Assembly (NCBI GenBank): GCA_007124105.1
Contig: SLFT01000207.1
Span: 1-15,194 of the forward strand
Origin: Candidatus Hydrogenedentota bacterium
Lineage (GTDB): Bacteria > Hydrogenedentota > Hydrogenedentia > Hydrogenedentales > CAITNO01
Direction of reading: 5' to 3'
DNA: 15,194 bases
Part shown: positions 1 to 8,747 of the stretch, piece by piece
Numbering within the stretch: the first letter of the stretch is position 1
Layout of the letters: each line of letters begins with the position of its first letter
The notes under the pieces: generated by a model
Database searches by the model: none
What the model was told of the DNA's origin: nothing
Seen by the model: the letters and a program-made list of their open reading frames with translations, nothing else
Translations under genes and position numbers: made by a program

Positions 1-36
1 CAACCGATTCTTACTGTTCCATTATTTGAAACAGAC

Positions 37-48
37 TGTTATTATATA
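37..48 (+). promoter_or_regulatory. Isolated extended -10-like element (TGTTATTATATA)
   Basis: The sequence TGT-TATTAT starting at 37 matches the extended -10 of the other promoters in this window and lies about 85 bases upstream of the promoter at 103-131. No good -35 box sits at the right distance: the hexamer 17 bases upstream (17-22) is TTCCAT, only a partial match. It could be a weak second promoter of the hydrolase gene, a promoter of a distal transcript, or chance in AT-rich DNA. Confidence 0.3.
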
Positions 49-102
49 ACCCACAGGGGCGCATATCAAAACGGCGAGTTTACAGAATCTTGCTTTCATG
101 AA

Positions 103-131
103 TTGCGATATTCACAACGATGTGTTATTAT
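103..131 (+). promoter_or_regulatory. Extended -10 promoter for the GH123-like gene
   Basis: TTGCGA at 103-108 and TATTAT at 126-131 are separated by exactly 17 bases, and TGT directly precedes the -10 box, giving an extended -10. Transcription would begin near 138, leaving a leader of about 64 bases before the ATG at 202. The same TTGCNA / 17 / TGY-TATTAT design occurs upstream of both pseudopilin genes. An apparent TTG start codon at 103 lies inside this -35 box, which argues against translation from there. Confidence 0.65.
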
Positions 132-142
132 ACACAACATCG
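118..142. promoter_or_regulatory. Palindrome overlapping the -10 box, possible operator
   Basis: CGATGT (118-123) and ACATCG (137-142) are perfect inverted copies flanking the -10 box. An alternative nested pairing is TGTGT (121-125) with ACACA (132-136). Such a position, centred on the -10 and start region, is where a repressor dimer would block polymerase. The two other promoters of this type lack the palindrome, so it would be specific to this gene. No regulator gene is encoded in the window. Confidence 0.4.
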
Positions 143-201
143 AGGCGTCACTTGGCTGGCAGCAAATGATCCCCTTGGCAAAAGCGAGAAAGGAAATAGT
201 C

Positions 202-3200
202 ATGGCTTGGTTGCGAGATGCAACAATTCACATCACCCTGCTTATTCTGGTTTTCTGTTCTTCAGGCGCCCACGGACAGCCCGTTCCCGTCGAAAATCCT
301 TCTTTCGAACATGGAGACGCGCATCCAACAGGATGGCGCCTGCTTGATGGCAACGGTGTCTGGCTTGAGGAAGGCGCGGACGGACAACGCGCCATTGCGG
401 TAATTGGCAACGGAGATGACCACTCCCGCAATTTCTGGGTATCAGCGCCAGTTTCCTTCAAGCCGGACATCCTCTACCGACTCCGCTTTCAGGCGCGTCA
501 TGTGGAAGGAATGGGCGGGTCTCTTTTCACAGGCGCAATGTTCAATAACCGTGATCTACCGGAGATGACACAAGAATGGCAGCAGTTTACCTCGTATTTC
601 GTTACGCCGCCGGTTATTGCCGCCGGGATGTCGCGCTTGCGTTTTGGACAATGGAATATAAACGGCATGGCCGCTTTTGACGCAGTAGAACTGACTGAGA
701 CGGTTCCAGTGTATCGCCGGCGCGGCGCAATTACGCTGGGCGAAGGAGAACGCATTGTCGGAGACCGCTATCTTTTCGACGCTCCTTTTGTAGGTGAATC
801 CGCGAATCATGCGCGTCCCCTTGCGGGTTTTGGCTGTTATTTCAACAAACCGCGCTGGGTATTCGAACAGGACAGTTGGGTGGTATATTGTCACCACATC
901 GAGACCATGAAACAGCTGGACGGCCGTCTGGAAATTTGCATCGGGTTTTATTCGGGCGGTGAACTTGAAATAGAAGCGGGGACGGATGGCGAGACCTGGT
1001 TGCCAGCAGGCGTATTGAAAGGGCGGGACACATGGCGCCTTGACCTCCCCGAGCCGTTGTTCCCATCGGAGACCTTATGGGTGCGCCTGCGCGCGCGCGC
1101 GGCGTCCGGCCAGGAAGCGGATGTGGGCGGTTCGTTACAGGTTTACGGATACAAATACAGTGCGACGCTTGACCATGCGCCTGGCGATTTTTCCGGAGCA
1201 ACGCGTTTCGTTACCACGCCCCGGTCCGCGGACCAGGTATCTGTTGCATTTTCTGATTTCGGCGATTGTCTTCCCGGTCCAAACACAATGGATATATCCG
1301 TTAAGAATATTTCTGACGCTGCGCTATCTGTTGCGCCTGGTGTTGTCACTCGCACCGATTCGGGATTACGCTCCGAAGCGACTGCGCCAGCGGTGTCCCT
1401 TGCGCCGGGAGTCGCCGGCGATATCCAGATTGAATACGAGATTCCCTATGTGGGCACTGTTGACGTCACGCTTGATCTCGGCGCGGAGGCGGCATACAGC
1501 GCTGAAACGTCCCTTTTCATAGCGCCGTTATTTGCTTACAACTTCGGTGCGCGCCTTCCCGATTCATCCGAAACCGTGTCAATGTGGTGGGCATCGTCCG
1601 GTTGGAAAATCAGCCGTTCGCGGCCAGCGCCACGCGTGATTTCTCCGGCTATACGCATTCAAGCCGCCCGCAACGAAAGTGAGGCCGCCCAGCTGGCGCT
1701 GCGTCCCGCTGCGCCGTTGCGCAATCTTCGCGTGATACCGGAACCACTCGAAAGCGCAACGGGGGACATCCTGCCCGCATCAGCTCTTGATCTATTTCTT
1801 GTTGGGTATGTATCCATTACCCAACCAACGGACCATCTTGGTGCTGTTGCTGACTGGCCGGACCCACTGCCACCGCTTAAGCAACCCATTGACCTTGAGG
1901 CGGATAAGAACCAGCCTCTGTGGGTACGTGTAACCGTGCCTCATGACTCACCCGCGGGTGTGTATGCGGGCGCGTTAACACTGGAAGCGGACGGCTGGCG
2001 CGCAAAGGCGCCGATTGAAATCGAAGTTTTCGATTTCACATTGCCCGACCATAAGACGTGTCAGAGCGCTTTTGGCTTTGACGGTCCGATGGCGGAACGC
2101 TATCATGGCGTCACCAGCGAAGAAGACCGACGCGTACTGGCCGCATTGTACAAGGAAACGCTCAGCGCGCATCACATCTCCCCTTATGAACTTGGCCGGA
2201 ACCTGTTATATCCGACGCTAGAGTATAGCTGGCCCCATGTCTCACCCTGGCACGGGGGAACGCGCGTTACGGATGGCGCTACGGATGGTAGCGGGGCGTT
2301 GCAGGTGATAGACGATAACCCCGCGCTCACAATTACCGCGCAATACGACAGCCACTTCGACGTACCAGATGCGGGCGTGCATATTGCTTTTCGTTATAAG
2401 ACAGAAAACCCGGGCGCCCAATTCATGATTGTATTGCCTCATTATGACGACACGGGCGCGTGGATGAGCGGTCGCAACGCGCATTTCACTGTGACCGGCA
2501 ATGGCGCCTGGCAAGACTATGAATACGTCATGGACCAGTTCCCCGAAGGCGCGGCCCAGTTTCGCGTGCAAATCAATCCGGCGCTCTACGTCGAGGATGG
2601 CTCTACCACCGGGACTGTATTGTTTGATCATTTCCGCATAAGCGATGCGGGCACTGGAGCCATACTGATAGAGGACGACTTCGCGCCTTATGATGAAGAA
2701 ATACTCGCGCGGATCGCCCAGCCTGTATTCACCTGGAAATCGTGGGAAGAAGAAATGGAGCGTGTGCTGGACACCTATCACTTCAATTCATTTGTATTGC
2801 GCACACCCGGATTGGGTTTTGGCGCGGGTTGGGCGCAGCACGACAACATACCGGGCAATCTACTCGGTTATCCACCAGGAACGCCTCTGTATGACGCCGC
2901 GTTCAACGCCTGGTATTACGAGGCGCAGGAACGTCTGCGCGCCAAAGGGTGGCTGGAAAAAGCGTTCATTTACTGGTTTGACGAACCTGTTCCCACCCAA
3001 TACGACTTTGTCATGGAATACAATCTGCGCATGAAAAACGCGGCCCCGGACCTGCAACGAATGTTGACAGAAGAGATTGTTCCAGAGCTGACAGGCGGTC
3101 CAAACCTGTGGTGTCCCATCTCCTATGAATATGACCATCATGCCGCCGAACAACGTCGCGCGGAGGGCGAACGAATCTGGTGGTATATCTGTACTGGACC

Positions 3201-3762
3201 GAAAGCGCCCTATGCTACCTTGTTCATAGACCATCCCGCAACAGCGCTCCGCGTCTGGCTCTGGCAGACCTGGAAGCGCAACATCGAAGGCGTACTGATA
3301 TGGGCGCTCAACTGGTGGACAAGCGACGCGGCTTATCCCGACAGTTTGCAGAACCCTTATGAAGACCCCATGAGCTGGTGCCATACCTTGGGCGACCTTG
3401 TCCCTTCAGGCGCAAAACATCCCTGGGGCAATGGCGATGGACGTTTTCTGTATCCGCCGTTGGCCGCCGCGGATGGCGCCCCTGACAGGCCCGTACTCGA
3501 ACCGCCGGTTGGTTCAATACGTCTGGACATGCTGCGCGACGGCATCGAAGATTACGAGTACATGGTTATTCTGAAGACGCTCATAGATGATCACCGCGAT
3601 AACATTGCCGTGGATAAATTGGCCGCTTATGAGCAATTACTTGACGTACCGCCATCCATCACTGCCTCGTTGACCGAGTTCACCTGGGACCCCGCACCCA
3701 TCGAAGCGCATCGAGCCGCTGTTGCGCGCGCAATCGTCCAACTGAAAAATAAGATGGAGTGA
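202..3762 (+). CDS. Secreted GH123-like (DUF4091) glycoside hydrolase, multidomain
   Basis: 1186 residues. The ATG at 202 is chosen because AAGGAA lies just upstream and it opens directly into a signal peptide (residues 1-25, cleavage near AHG-Q, not a lipobox); the in-frame TTG at 103 sits inside the promoter. Domains in order: a CBM-like sandwich from NPSFEHG (about 31-165); a second sandwich (about 170-325); an Ig-like domain (about 332-450); the N-terminal module usual for DUF4091 proteins (about 475-625); then the catalytic barrel. The barrel has WFDEP with D927-E928 as the likely catalytic pair, WWYICTG near 993, GVLIWALNWW, and the closing RDGIEDYEYM typical of the family. Residues about 688-818 form an inserted carbohydrate-binding-like domain. 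GH123 enzymes are beta-N-acetylgalactosaminidases using an Asp-Glu pair and substrate-assisted catalysis; the substrate here is inferred. It ends 39 bases from the convergent large glycosidase gene. Confidence 0.85.
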   Translation: MAWLRDATIHITLLILVFCSSGAHGQPVPVENPSFEHGDAHPTGWRLLDGNGVWLEEGADGQRAIAVIGNGDDHSRNFWVSAPVSFKPDILYRLRFQARHVEGMGGSLFTGAMFNNRDLPEMTQEWQQFTSYFVTPPVIAAGMSRLRFGQWNINGMAAFDAVELTETVPVYRRRGAITLGEGERIVGDRYLFDAPFVGESANHARPLAGFGCYFNKPRWVFEQDSWVVYCHHIETMKQLDGRLEICIGFYSGGELEIEAGTDGETWLPAGVLKGRDTWRLDLPEPLFPSETLWVRLRARAASGQEADVGGSLQVYGYKYSATLDHAPGDFSGATRFVTTPRSADQVSVAFSDFGDCLPGPNTMDISVKNISDAALSVAPGVVTRTDSGLRSEATAPAVSLAPGVAGDIQIEYEIPYVGTVDVTLDLGAEAAYSAETSLFIAPLFAYNFGARLPDSSETVSMWWASSGWKISRSRPAPRVISPAIRIQAARNESEAAQLALRPAAPLRNLRVIPEPLESATGDILPASALDLFLVGYVSITQPTDHLGAVADWPDPLPPLKQPIDLEADKNQPLWVRVTVPHDSPAGVYAGALTLEADGWRAKAPIEIEVFDFTLPDHKTCQSAFGFDGPMAERYHGVTSEEDRRVLAALYKETLSAHHISPYELGRNLLYPTLEYSWPHVSPWHGGTRVTDGATDGSGALQVIDDNPALTITAQYDSHFDVPDAGVHIAFRYKTENPGAQFMIVLPHYDDTGAWMSGRNAHFTVTGNGAWQDYEYVMDQFPEGAAQFRVQINPALYVEDGSTTGTVLFDHFRISDAGTGAILIEDDFAPYDEEILARIAQPVFTWKSWEEEMERVLDTYHFNSFVLRTPGLGFGAGWAQHDNIPGNLLGYPPGTPLYDAAFNAWYYEAQERLRAKGWLEKAFIYWFDEPVPTQYDFVMEYNLRMKNAAPDLQRMLTEEIVPELTGGPNLWCPISYEYDHHAAEQRRAEGERIWWYICTGPKAPYATLFIDHPATALRVWLWQTWKRNIEGVLIWALNWWTSDAAYPDSLQNPYEDPMSWCHTLGDLVPSGAKHPWGNGDGRFLYPPLAAADGAPDRPVLEPPVGSIRLDMLRDGIEDYEYMVILKTLIDDHRDNIAVDKLAAYEQLLDVPPSITASLTEFTWDPAPIEAHRAAVARAIVQLKNKME

Positions 3763-3801
3763 GGCAAGGCATGCGCGCGGCCAACGCCTGCGCGGGCACT
3801 C

Positions 3802-6800
3802 CTATTCCTGCCACAAGGGCATGTCCAGGCGGATAGGATGCAAATCATGACCGATGTGTACAGACATGCCTTCTTCATGGGGCCAGCCCACAGCGCTGCA
3901 CCACGGCCCGAGGGCAATGTGAGAGCAACACGTACGTCCGTCCTCAAGTTCGAGATGCAGCCATATCCGCCGCACCTTCATAAAATCCCTGTTCGGGTTG
4001 CGAATAACAACAGTATTTGAAGCGCCTATTGTTTCAATTGCGCCCGTGGTCAAGGGCAACTTGCCTGATTTCCAGGAAGTATCGCTCTCGGAAACGGGCA
4101 CTTCTCCTAAGCGTACGCCGTTAAAATACACATAAGACGCGTATTGGCCGCCATCTACCCCCGCCGTTTCCATGACAATATGAGCGGCAGCGACATTGCG
4201 CAAATCTTTTTCTCCCAGTCCCGGACACATCCTGGGAGAGGGTTGGTAACTGTCCGGCGGCTGCTCCGTCAGCAGATGCTGCTTTGTCATGGGCGCTTTG
4301 GCAACCACACGCGGCGCGCCCCAGAGCGCCCAGTCGGAATGCGAATTATCCGCTGGGCCGACATCCGTAATAAGTTTTATTTCTACTGATTGCCCCACGT
4401 AATCCGACAAATCCACCGAGTGTTTTGCCCACGCGTCTACCCTTTGGTATTGTTCGCTGAAAAGCGTAGTTTCGTCCCCGCCTGATAGTACATTTACCTT
4501 AAAGACACAGCCGTCGTCCGTAGTGGAACCGCTTCTGAAGCCAAGCGCGAAGTCCAATTGCGCTGATTCCTCAGGCAACTCCAACGGCCATACGGTAAAC
4601 ACATAACCTGTGTTATCGCCCCACGGCGGATGTGTATGCAAGCCATCAAGTGTTATTTCGCCAAGGGTCTCCCGGCATGACGCAATTAGCGCCTTTGTAC
4701 CAGGATGATCATAAGGCCTCTCCGCTTCGCCTCGAAGGCATTGTCCACCGGTATAAGTCAGTTCTGTCAGGTCAGCGATTACATACTCCGTAGACTCCGT
4801 ACGCAGGAATCGCTCCTCTTCAAGATGTCCCCCCGGCCAGACAGTGCGCAGGAATACGCGCTGCGTCATATTCGCTTCTGGCTGTTCTATCTCCCAGCGC
4901 AACGTCGTTGATTGTGTTGGCGACAGCTCCACAGCCTGCGTACGCGGCGTATAGTCGCCAACGCTGAGACTTGTCTTGGCCGTTACCGCTTCCAGCATAT
5001 TATTTGTCAGCGCGATTTCAAATGGCAAGGGGACAGCGCGTCGAGACACCGCTTCATCTGACAGAAAGGAGACCGTCATGGGCGGAACGGCAAATACATC
5101 CAGCCATAAAAGCGGCCCCGCCTTTAACGATACGCATTGCAGCCAATGTCTTGTCCCTGTTTCCACGTCATCCGGAAATTGCGCATGAAGTGTTGCAACC
5201 GCCTCGCCCCCATCAATATCCCAATGTGCTTCGGTCAGCAATATACTTGCGTCATCAGTAAACAACTTTATTTTAACGGAATCGTCCGGGGATACGACTG
5301 CGGCATCTACGGCCACAATGACCTTAAACGCGGCGTTGGGCAGCAGTCTTTTCGGCGCTTCGACAACGCGCGGCAAGGCAACCCCGGTATCCCGCTTCCG
5401 CAATCGGTATTTTATAACCTCTGAATCATTCACAGGCACAACAGTAATCCATTGACCGCCATGCCGAACTTCGGCGTCCATGACAATGTCGCCAGCTTCG
5501 TTGACTGCGCTCGCCTCGAAAACTGTTCCGTTATCAACACCGAGCCAGGCGCGACAAATACTCACTTCCTCGGCGCTCGTGATTGGTATAATCCACCAAA
5601 GGCCGTCTCCTTCACGTTTAACGGCAACGCTCGCGTTTGACGCAATAGCGTCCGCTCTTACAAAGGCATCCCGGCTGTCCAAATAAAGATAGTCGTCACA
5701 TTGCACCAATTCATGGCGATGTCCGTTTACTATGGCGGCATAGGCGAGGATATCGTTCGGTTTATGGGCAAGAAAACCCGTCGGCGGCAGCCGATACGTG
5801 GTTTCATCGAGCGTAACTTCCCAGTCTTCAGAGAAATTGAGATTGACCCATACGCGTAATCCGTTTTCATATTCCACAAAAATATGGCGCATCTTATACG
5901 CATCGCTGATGAGAGCCGCTGACGTGTCCAATAGCGCATTGCCATCGAAATAGCGTATATCACGGACGGGGACTAATGCGTAACGCTGTTGCAACGCCTG
6001 AAGCTGATAATAGCCTTTGAGTGTCGCTTCAAATCCCCATTCATAAGTCAAAAAACCAATATGACCGAAAGCAATGGTTGACGCCGTGAATCGGTCGAAC
6101 CAGGGGTTAAGTCGGTGTGGATTGTGTTGCCACTCGCCCTGGTATCCGTAAAACATTTCGCCAAAGCCCATACCGAAATCGGTCATCTTCGTATGCATCT
6201 TCAGCAGGTCAAAATCCACCAGCGGCGCCGCCTTCCATCCTTCGCCATAGGGCATGATAGTGGCGTAATTTCCATCTACAATACCCGCGTAAAACCAGTG
6301 ATAATTCCCTTCACTGAAAACGGGGCCGCCATAAACGCGGCTTTCGTTTTCCAACAGACGCGCATAGGCGTCAAACTGCGTTCTGAACATGCCTGCGCCC
6401 GGTGTACGCGCATCGTAATCAGTGCGGCCCCAGGGCGTATAAGCCGTATGTACGTCGCAATACTGGGCGTTCACGCCATAAAGGTCGCGGATACGCGGCG
6501 CATACTTCGCCTCAAACTCAGCGGCGCGCAATGGTTTGAGCGCGTAACATCGCGGCCAGGCCCGCTGCCAGGCGCCGTCGGGATTCAGGTTGACATGGTC
6601 TTCGTTCCAATTTGCATTAACTGGGGCATAGTCCACATAGTTTGTATACGTGCCGAAATAATAGCCCAATCCCCGAACGAATGCGCCGTATGCTGCAAGC
6701 GCCTCAGCGCCGATACTGTCTGCCGGTCTATCACGCAGGGTAAAACTTTCGCCGCCCTCGCGCCAGCCTACTTCATGGTGGCAGGCGATAAACTTGTCAA

Positions 6801-8355
6801 TACCGTAGGCTTTGTATTGAGACAAGCGTTCCCGTTGATGAACATGACCAATATTCTGCCACAAATATTCTCGGGCCTGATGCGCGTTTTCGCTGTCCGG
6901 ATTCGGAATATTCGGCAAGGTCTCCTGTACATCGCAACTGATATTGACAAAGATTCGCTCATGCATGGGATTACGTATACCGGCCGTGGTAGGCTTGTAC
7001 AAGGCTCCACCGGTATACGGCACAACAGCGGCGCCGCCAACACCAGACGAACCGAATAATTCGGAGGCGTGCGAATTATAATAGTCGCATGCCGCCCACA
7101 AAAACACCGGCCCTTCGAGAGATTGCGAAACGATTGTTCGGGGCCAGTCATCGCCGTAAGTCAAGTAAGGGAAATTTACAGTCTTGGGTTCGTGAAGACC
7201 TTTTGCGCCGCCAATATCCAACCTGACGGCGTCTCCATCTTCTGTTGTCACGTCAATAATGAGTGACTTTCCTTTTGTCGCAAATCCATATACGTAACGG
7301 GCGCTGCTGTTCCGCCAGGAAATTTCCCATGTGGCGCGGCAACGGCCACCCGTGGCGTCAAAGGCAACCAGCCGCGCTGACGCATCATCGCTGTTTGCCC
7401 GAACAAAACTATCTTGCATCTGAAACTGAATACCGCCCCCGTAACAAGGAAAGAATGTCTGACCGCCTGCCTGCGCGCGTATATCGTCCAAGGTTCCTGT
7501 TTCAGGAGTATACCGAAAGATGATGGTTTCGTCGCCTGTAATTCGCCACTCGCAATGTGATTCATAAAACTGCCTGGCCACGGAAACGGGCGTTTTCAGT
7601 GTGGGAAGGATTGTATCTTCCGTGGTTGGCCAGGCCAATACTTCAGGAACCGAAGCAAATTCAAGGGGCGGATATTCCATAACGTAAAACTGTAGCGCGT
7701 CAAAATGCAGCCATTCCGTCTGTTGGTTGTATGCGCCAGTCACTTCGATTCCCGTAAATGCCGCGGGAAATTCTATACGCCCCCCTTTGCCGTCCAGGGC
7801 AGTATACATCACCGTTGAGCCGTCTGGACTAACGCAGGTACGGTGCGATAAAAACCAGTAATCCGCCCAGTTGCCGTCCATGGGAATTGTGAAATCACGA
7901 TTAACAGCGTCACGAACCAACACATTAACACCTACAAGCGCGTTTCGCTGATTACGATCAAAAGTCCACGTGTTGCCATGTATCCATAAATTAACCCCCG
8001 TGAATTCATTGGGTATGGCTATGGGCTCGAGAGGCTCGATAATAAAACGGGAAGCGTACGTTTCGCCGGTGTATTCCACACGCGCTGTATAATCGCCGAA
8101 CAACAGTTTTTGACGCGAGCGAAAAAGTGTCGCCTCGGCGCCGTCAAAACAACGAACGCGCCAGTTAGTCAAATCCTCAAAGTCCACAAGCTGCGGGTGC
8201 GCAGGCAAGTCACGACCCGCCCAATCCAATTCATAAGGGCGAACGCCTGCGACCGTGTTCTCCGGTTCCTGGTTCAGCGCGGGATATATTGCTTCTCCCC
8301 AAACCAGTGGGCTCAACAATGCCGCCATCAACAGAATCTGCCATACCTTATTCAT
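3802..8355 (-). CDS. Large secreted glycosidase-like multidomain protein
   Basis: 1517 residues. The ATG at 8355 is preferred over an upstream GTG (8364) because AGAAGGTG lies at correct distance from the ATG and the GTG is part of that site. A signal peptide covers residues 1-20 (VWG-EA). Residues about 40-230 look like a carbohydrate-binding sandwich; about 260-470 a beta-rich domain common before (beta/alpha)8 alpha-glycosidases; about 490-785 a probable catalytic barrel; about 800-1190 beta domains; about 1230-1350 an NPCBM-like domain (GFRSGSTTDDG); about 1355-1517 a further sandwich. In the barrel YCDVHTAYTPW places D634 at a strand end like a nucleophile, and FSEGNYHW offers E682 as acid/base. 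This layout recalls GH101/GH129/DUF5696-type retaining alpha-glycosidases, but I cannot assign a family from sequence alone. No frameshift is seen over the full length. Confidence 0.75.
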   Translation of the reverse strand: MNKVWQILLMAALLSPLVWGEAIYPALNQEPENTVAGVRPYELDWAGRDLPAHPQLVDFEDLTNWRVRCFDGAEATLFRSRQKLLFGDYTARVEYTGETYASRFIIEPLEPIAIPNEFTGVNLWIHGNTWTFDRNQRNALVGVNVLVRDAVNRDFTIPMDGNWADYWFLSHRTCVSPDGSTVMYTALDGKGGRIEFPAAFTGIEVTGAYNQQTEWLHFDALQFYVMEYPPLEFASVPEVLAWPTTEDTILPTLKTPVSVARQFYESHCEWRITGDETIIFRYTPETGTLDDIRAQAGGQTFFPCYGGGIQFQMQDSFVRANSDDASARLVAFDATGGRCRATWEISWRNSSARYVYGFATKGKSLIIDVTTEDGDAVRLDIGGAKGLHEPKTVNFPYLTYGDDWPRTIVSQSLEGPVFLWAACDYYNSHASELFGSSGVGGAAVVPYTGGALYKPTTAGIRNPMHERIFVNISCDVQETLPNIPNPDSENAHQAREYLWQNIGHVHQRERLSQYKAYGIDKFIACHHEVGWREGGESFTLRDRPADSIGAEALAAYGAFVRGLGYYFGTYTNYVDYAPVNANWNEDHVNLNPDGAWQRAWPRCYALKPLRAAEFEAKYAPRIRDLYGVNAQYCDVHTAYTPWGRTDYDARTPGAGMFRTQFDAYARLLENESRVYGGPVFSEGNYHWFYAGIVDGNYATIMPYGEGWKAAPLVDFDLLKMHTKMTDFGMGFGEMFYGYQGEWQHNPHRLNPWFDRFTASTIAFGHIGFLTYEWGFEATLKGYYQLQALQQRYALVPVRDIRYFDGNALLDTSAALISDAYKMRHIFVEYENGLRVWVNLNFSEDWEVTLDETTYRLPPTGFLAHKPNDILAYAAIVNGHRHELVQCDDYLYLDSRDAFVRADAIASNASVAVKREGDGLWWIIPITSAEEVSICRAWLGVDNGTVFEASAVNEAGDIVMDAEVRHGGQWITVVPVNDSEVIKYRLRKRDTGVALPRVVEAPKRLLPNAAFKVIVAVDAAVVSPDDSVKIKLFTDDASILLTEAHWDIDGGEAVATLHAQFPDDVETGTRHWLQCVSLKAGPLLWLDVFAVPPMTVSFLSDEAVSRRAVPLPFEIALTNNMLEAVTAKTSLSVGDYTPRTQAVELSPTQSTTLRWEIEQPEANMTQRVFLRTVWPGGHLEEERFLRTESTEYVIADLTELTYTGGQCLRGEAERPYDHPGTKALIASCRETLGEITLDGLHTHPPWGDNTGYVFTVWPLELPEESAQLDFALGFRSGSTTDDGCVFKVNVLSGGDETTLFSEQYQRVDAWAKHSVDLSDYVGQSVEIKLITDVGPADNSHSDWALWGAPRVVAKAPMTKQHLLTEQPPDSYQPSPRMCPGLGEKDLRNVAAAHIVMETAGVDGGQYASYVYFNGVRLGEVPVSESDTSWKSGKLPLTTGAIETIGASNTVVIRNPNRDFMKVRRIWLHLELEDGRTCCSHIALGPWCSAVGWPHEEGMSVHIGHDLHPIRLDMPLWQE

Positions 8356-8381
8356 AGCTGTCACCTTCTACTCTTTTTGCA

Positions 8382-8443
8382 ATTCTCAGGCGCCTGATAG
8401 TTACTTGTCAAAAGCATTATGAAAACACCCGCAACGTTGTCAT
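8382..8443 (-). promoter_or_regulatory. Candidate promoter(s) for the large glycosidase gene
   Basis: Two overlapping candidates read leftward. One has ATGACA (8443-8438), 16 bases, CATAAT (8421-8416), each box one mismatch from consensus, with a start near 8408 and a leader of about 53 bases. The other has a perfect TTGACA (8411-8406), 18 bases, and a poorer GAGAAT (8387-8382). Neither carries the TTGCNA / TGY-TATTAT pattern of the other promoters here, so this gene may be controlled differently. Confidence 0.4.
8386..8397. promoter_or_regulatory. Perfect 12-bp palindrome TCAGGCGCCTGA, possible operator
   Basis: TCAGGCGCCTGA is a perfect palindrome lying 31 bases upstream of the large glycosidase ATG. 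It falls either in the early leader (start near 8408) or between the boxes of the alternative TTGACA promoter, both normal positions for repressor binding. The palindrome is seen directly; the operator role is inference. Confidence 0.35.
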
Positions 8444-8490
8444 GGAAATCAAGAGGTGCGTCAATGCAAATGCGGCATCCGTCAATACAG

Positions 8491-8595
8491 TCATAGGGAC
8501 GGCGCCGCCGGTGTAGTCCAACGAAGCTCATCAGTTGGCGCGGCAGCTGAAACAGCCAATCCCTTTATCAGAGTCCTTATGTGTTCATCCGTGGT
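8491..8595 (-). other. Possible C-terminal remnant of a degraded gene
   Basis: Reading leftward, an open frame ends at a TGA (8493-8491) and encodes a protein-like tail that includes IKGLAVSAAAPTDELRW followed by TTPAAPSL. It has no start codon or ribosome site and its upstream end runs into the inverted repeat at 8581-8632. It could be the last 30 or so codons of a gene cut off by rearrangement, or chance. I do not recognise a family with confidence. Confidence 0.2.
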
Positions 8596-8632
8596 AAAAT
8601 ACTTTTGATCACTTTGACCACGGACGCAACAC
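8581..8632. repeat. REP-like interrupted inverted repeat
   Basis: TCCGTGGT (8588-8595) and ACCACGGA (8617-8624) are perfect inverted copies around a 21-base AT-rich loop. The arms resume outside a small asymmetric bulge as GTGTT (8581-8585) and AACAC (8628-8632), so the paired arms are about 13 bases each. From general familiarity, CCGTGG...CCACGG elements of this style are dispersed between genes in many environmental bacterial genomes; membership of such a family is inferred. No U-run follows either arm, so it is not a classic terminator. Confidence 0.6.
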
Positions 8633-8747
8633 TTACAAAAATTGGCAGCCAGCCCAAGTTATGGACCAAGACTATTCACACTGCCTACCGACAAGCAGCG
8701 TTCATAATTGTAAACCGATCCAGAACCTTTACTGCGAAGCCAATCTG

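Noticed and set aside
103..201. N-terminal 33-codon extension of the GH123-like gene from a TTG at 103
   Set aside because: The TTG is inside the -35 box, there is no ribosome site, and the signal peptide begins at the ATG at 202.
202..280. Lipoprotein signal in the GH123-like protein (Cys19)
   Set aside because: LVFC has Phe where Gly, Ala or Ser is needed before the Cys; an ordinary signal peptide with cleavage after AHG fits better.
3763..3801. Terminator between the two convergent hydrolase genes
   Set aside because: The GC-rich 39 bases show no clear stem with a following U-run on either strand.
6115..7059. 314-codon open frame on the plus strand
   Set aside because: It is antisense to the catalytic part of the large glycosidase gene, with no recognisable domain or ribosome site; it follows from codon use in the real gene.
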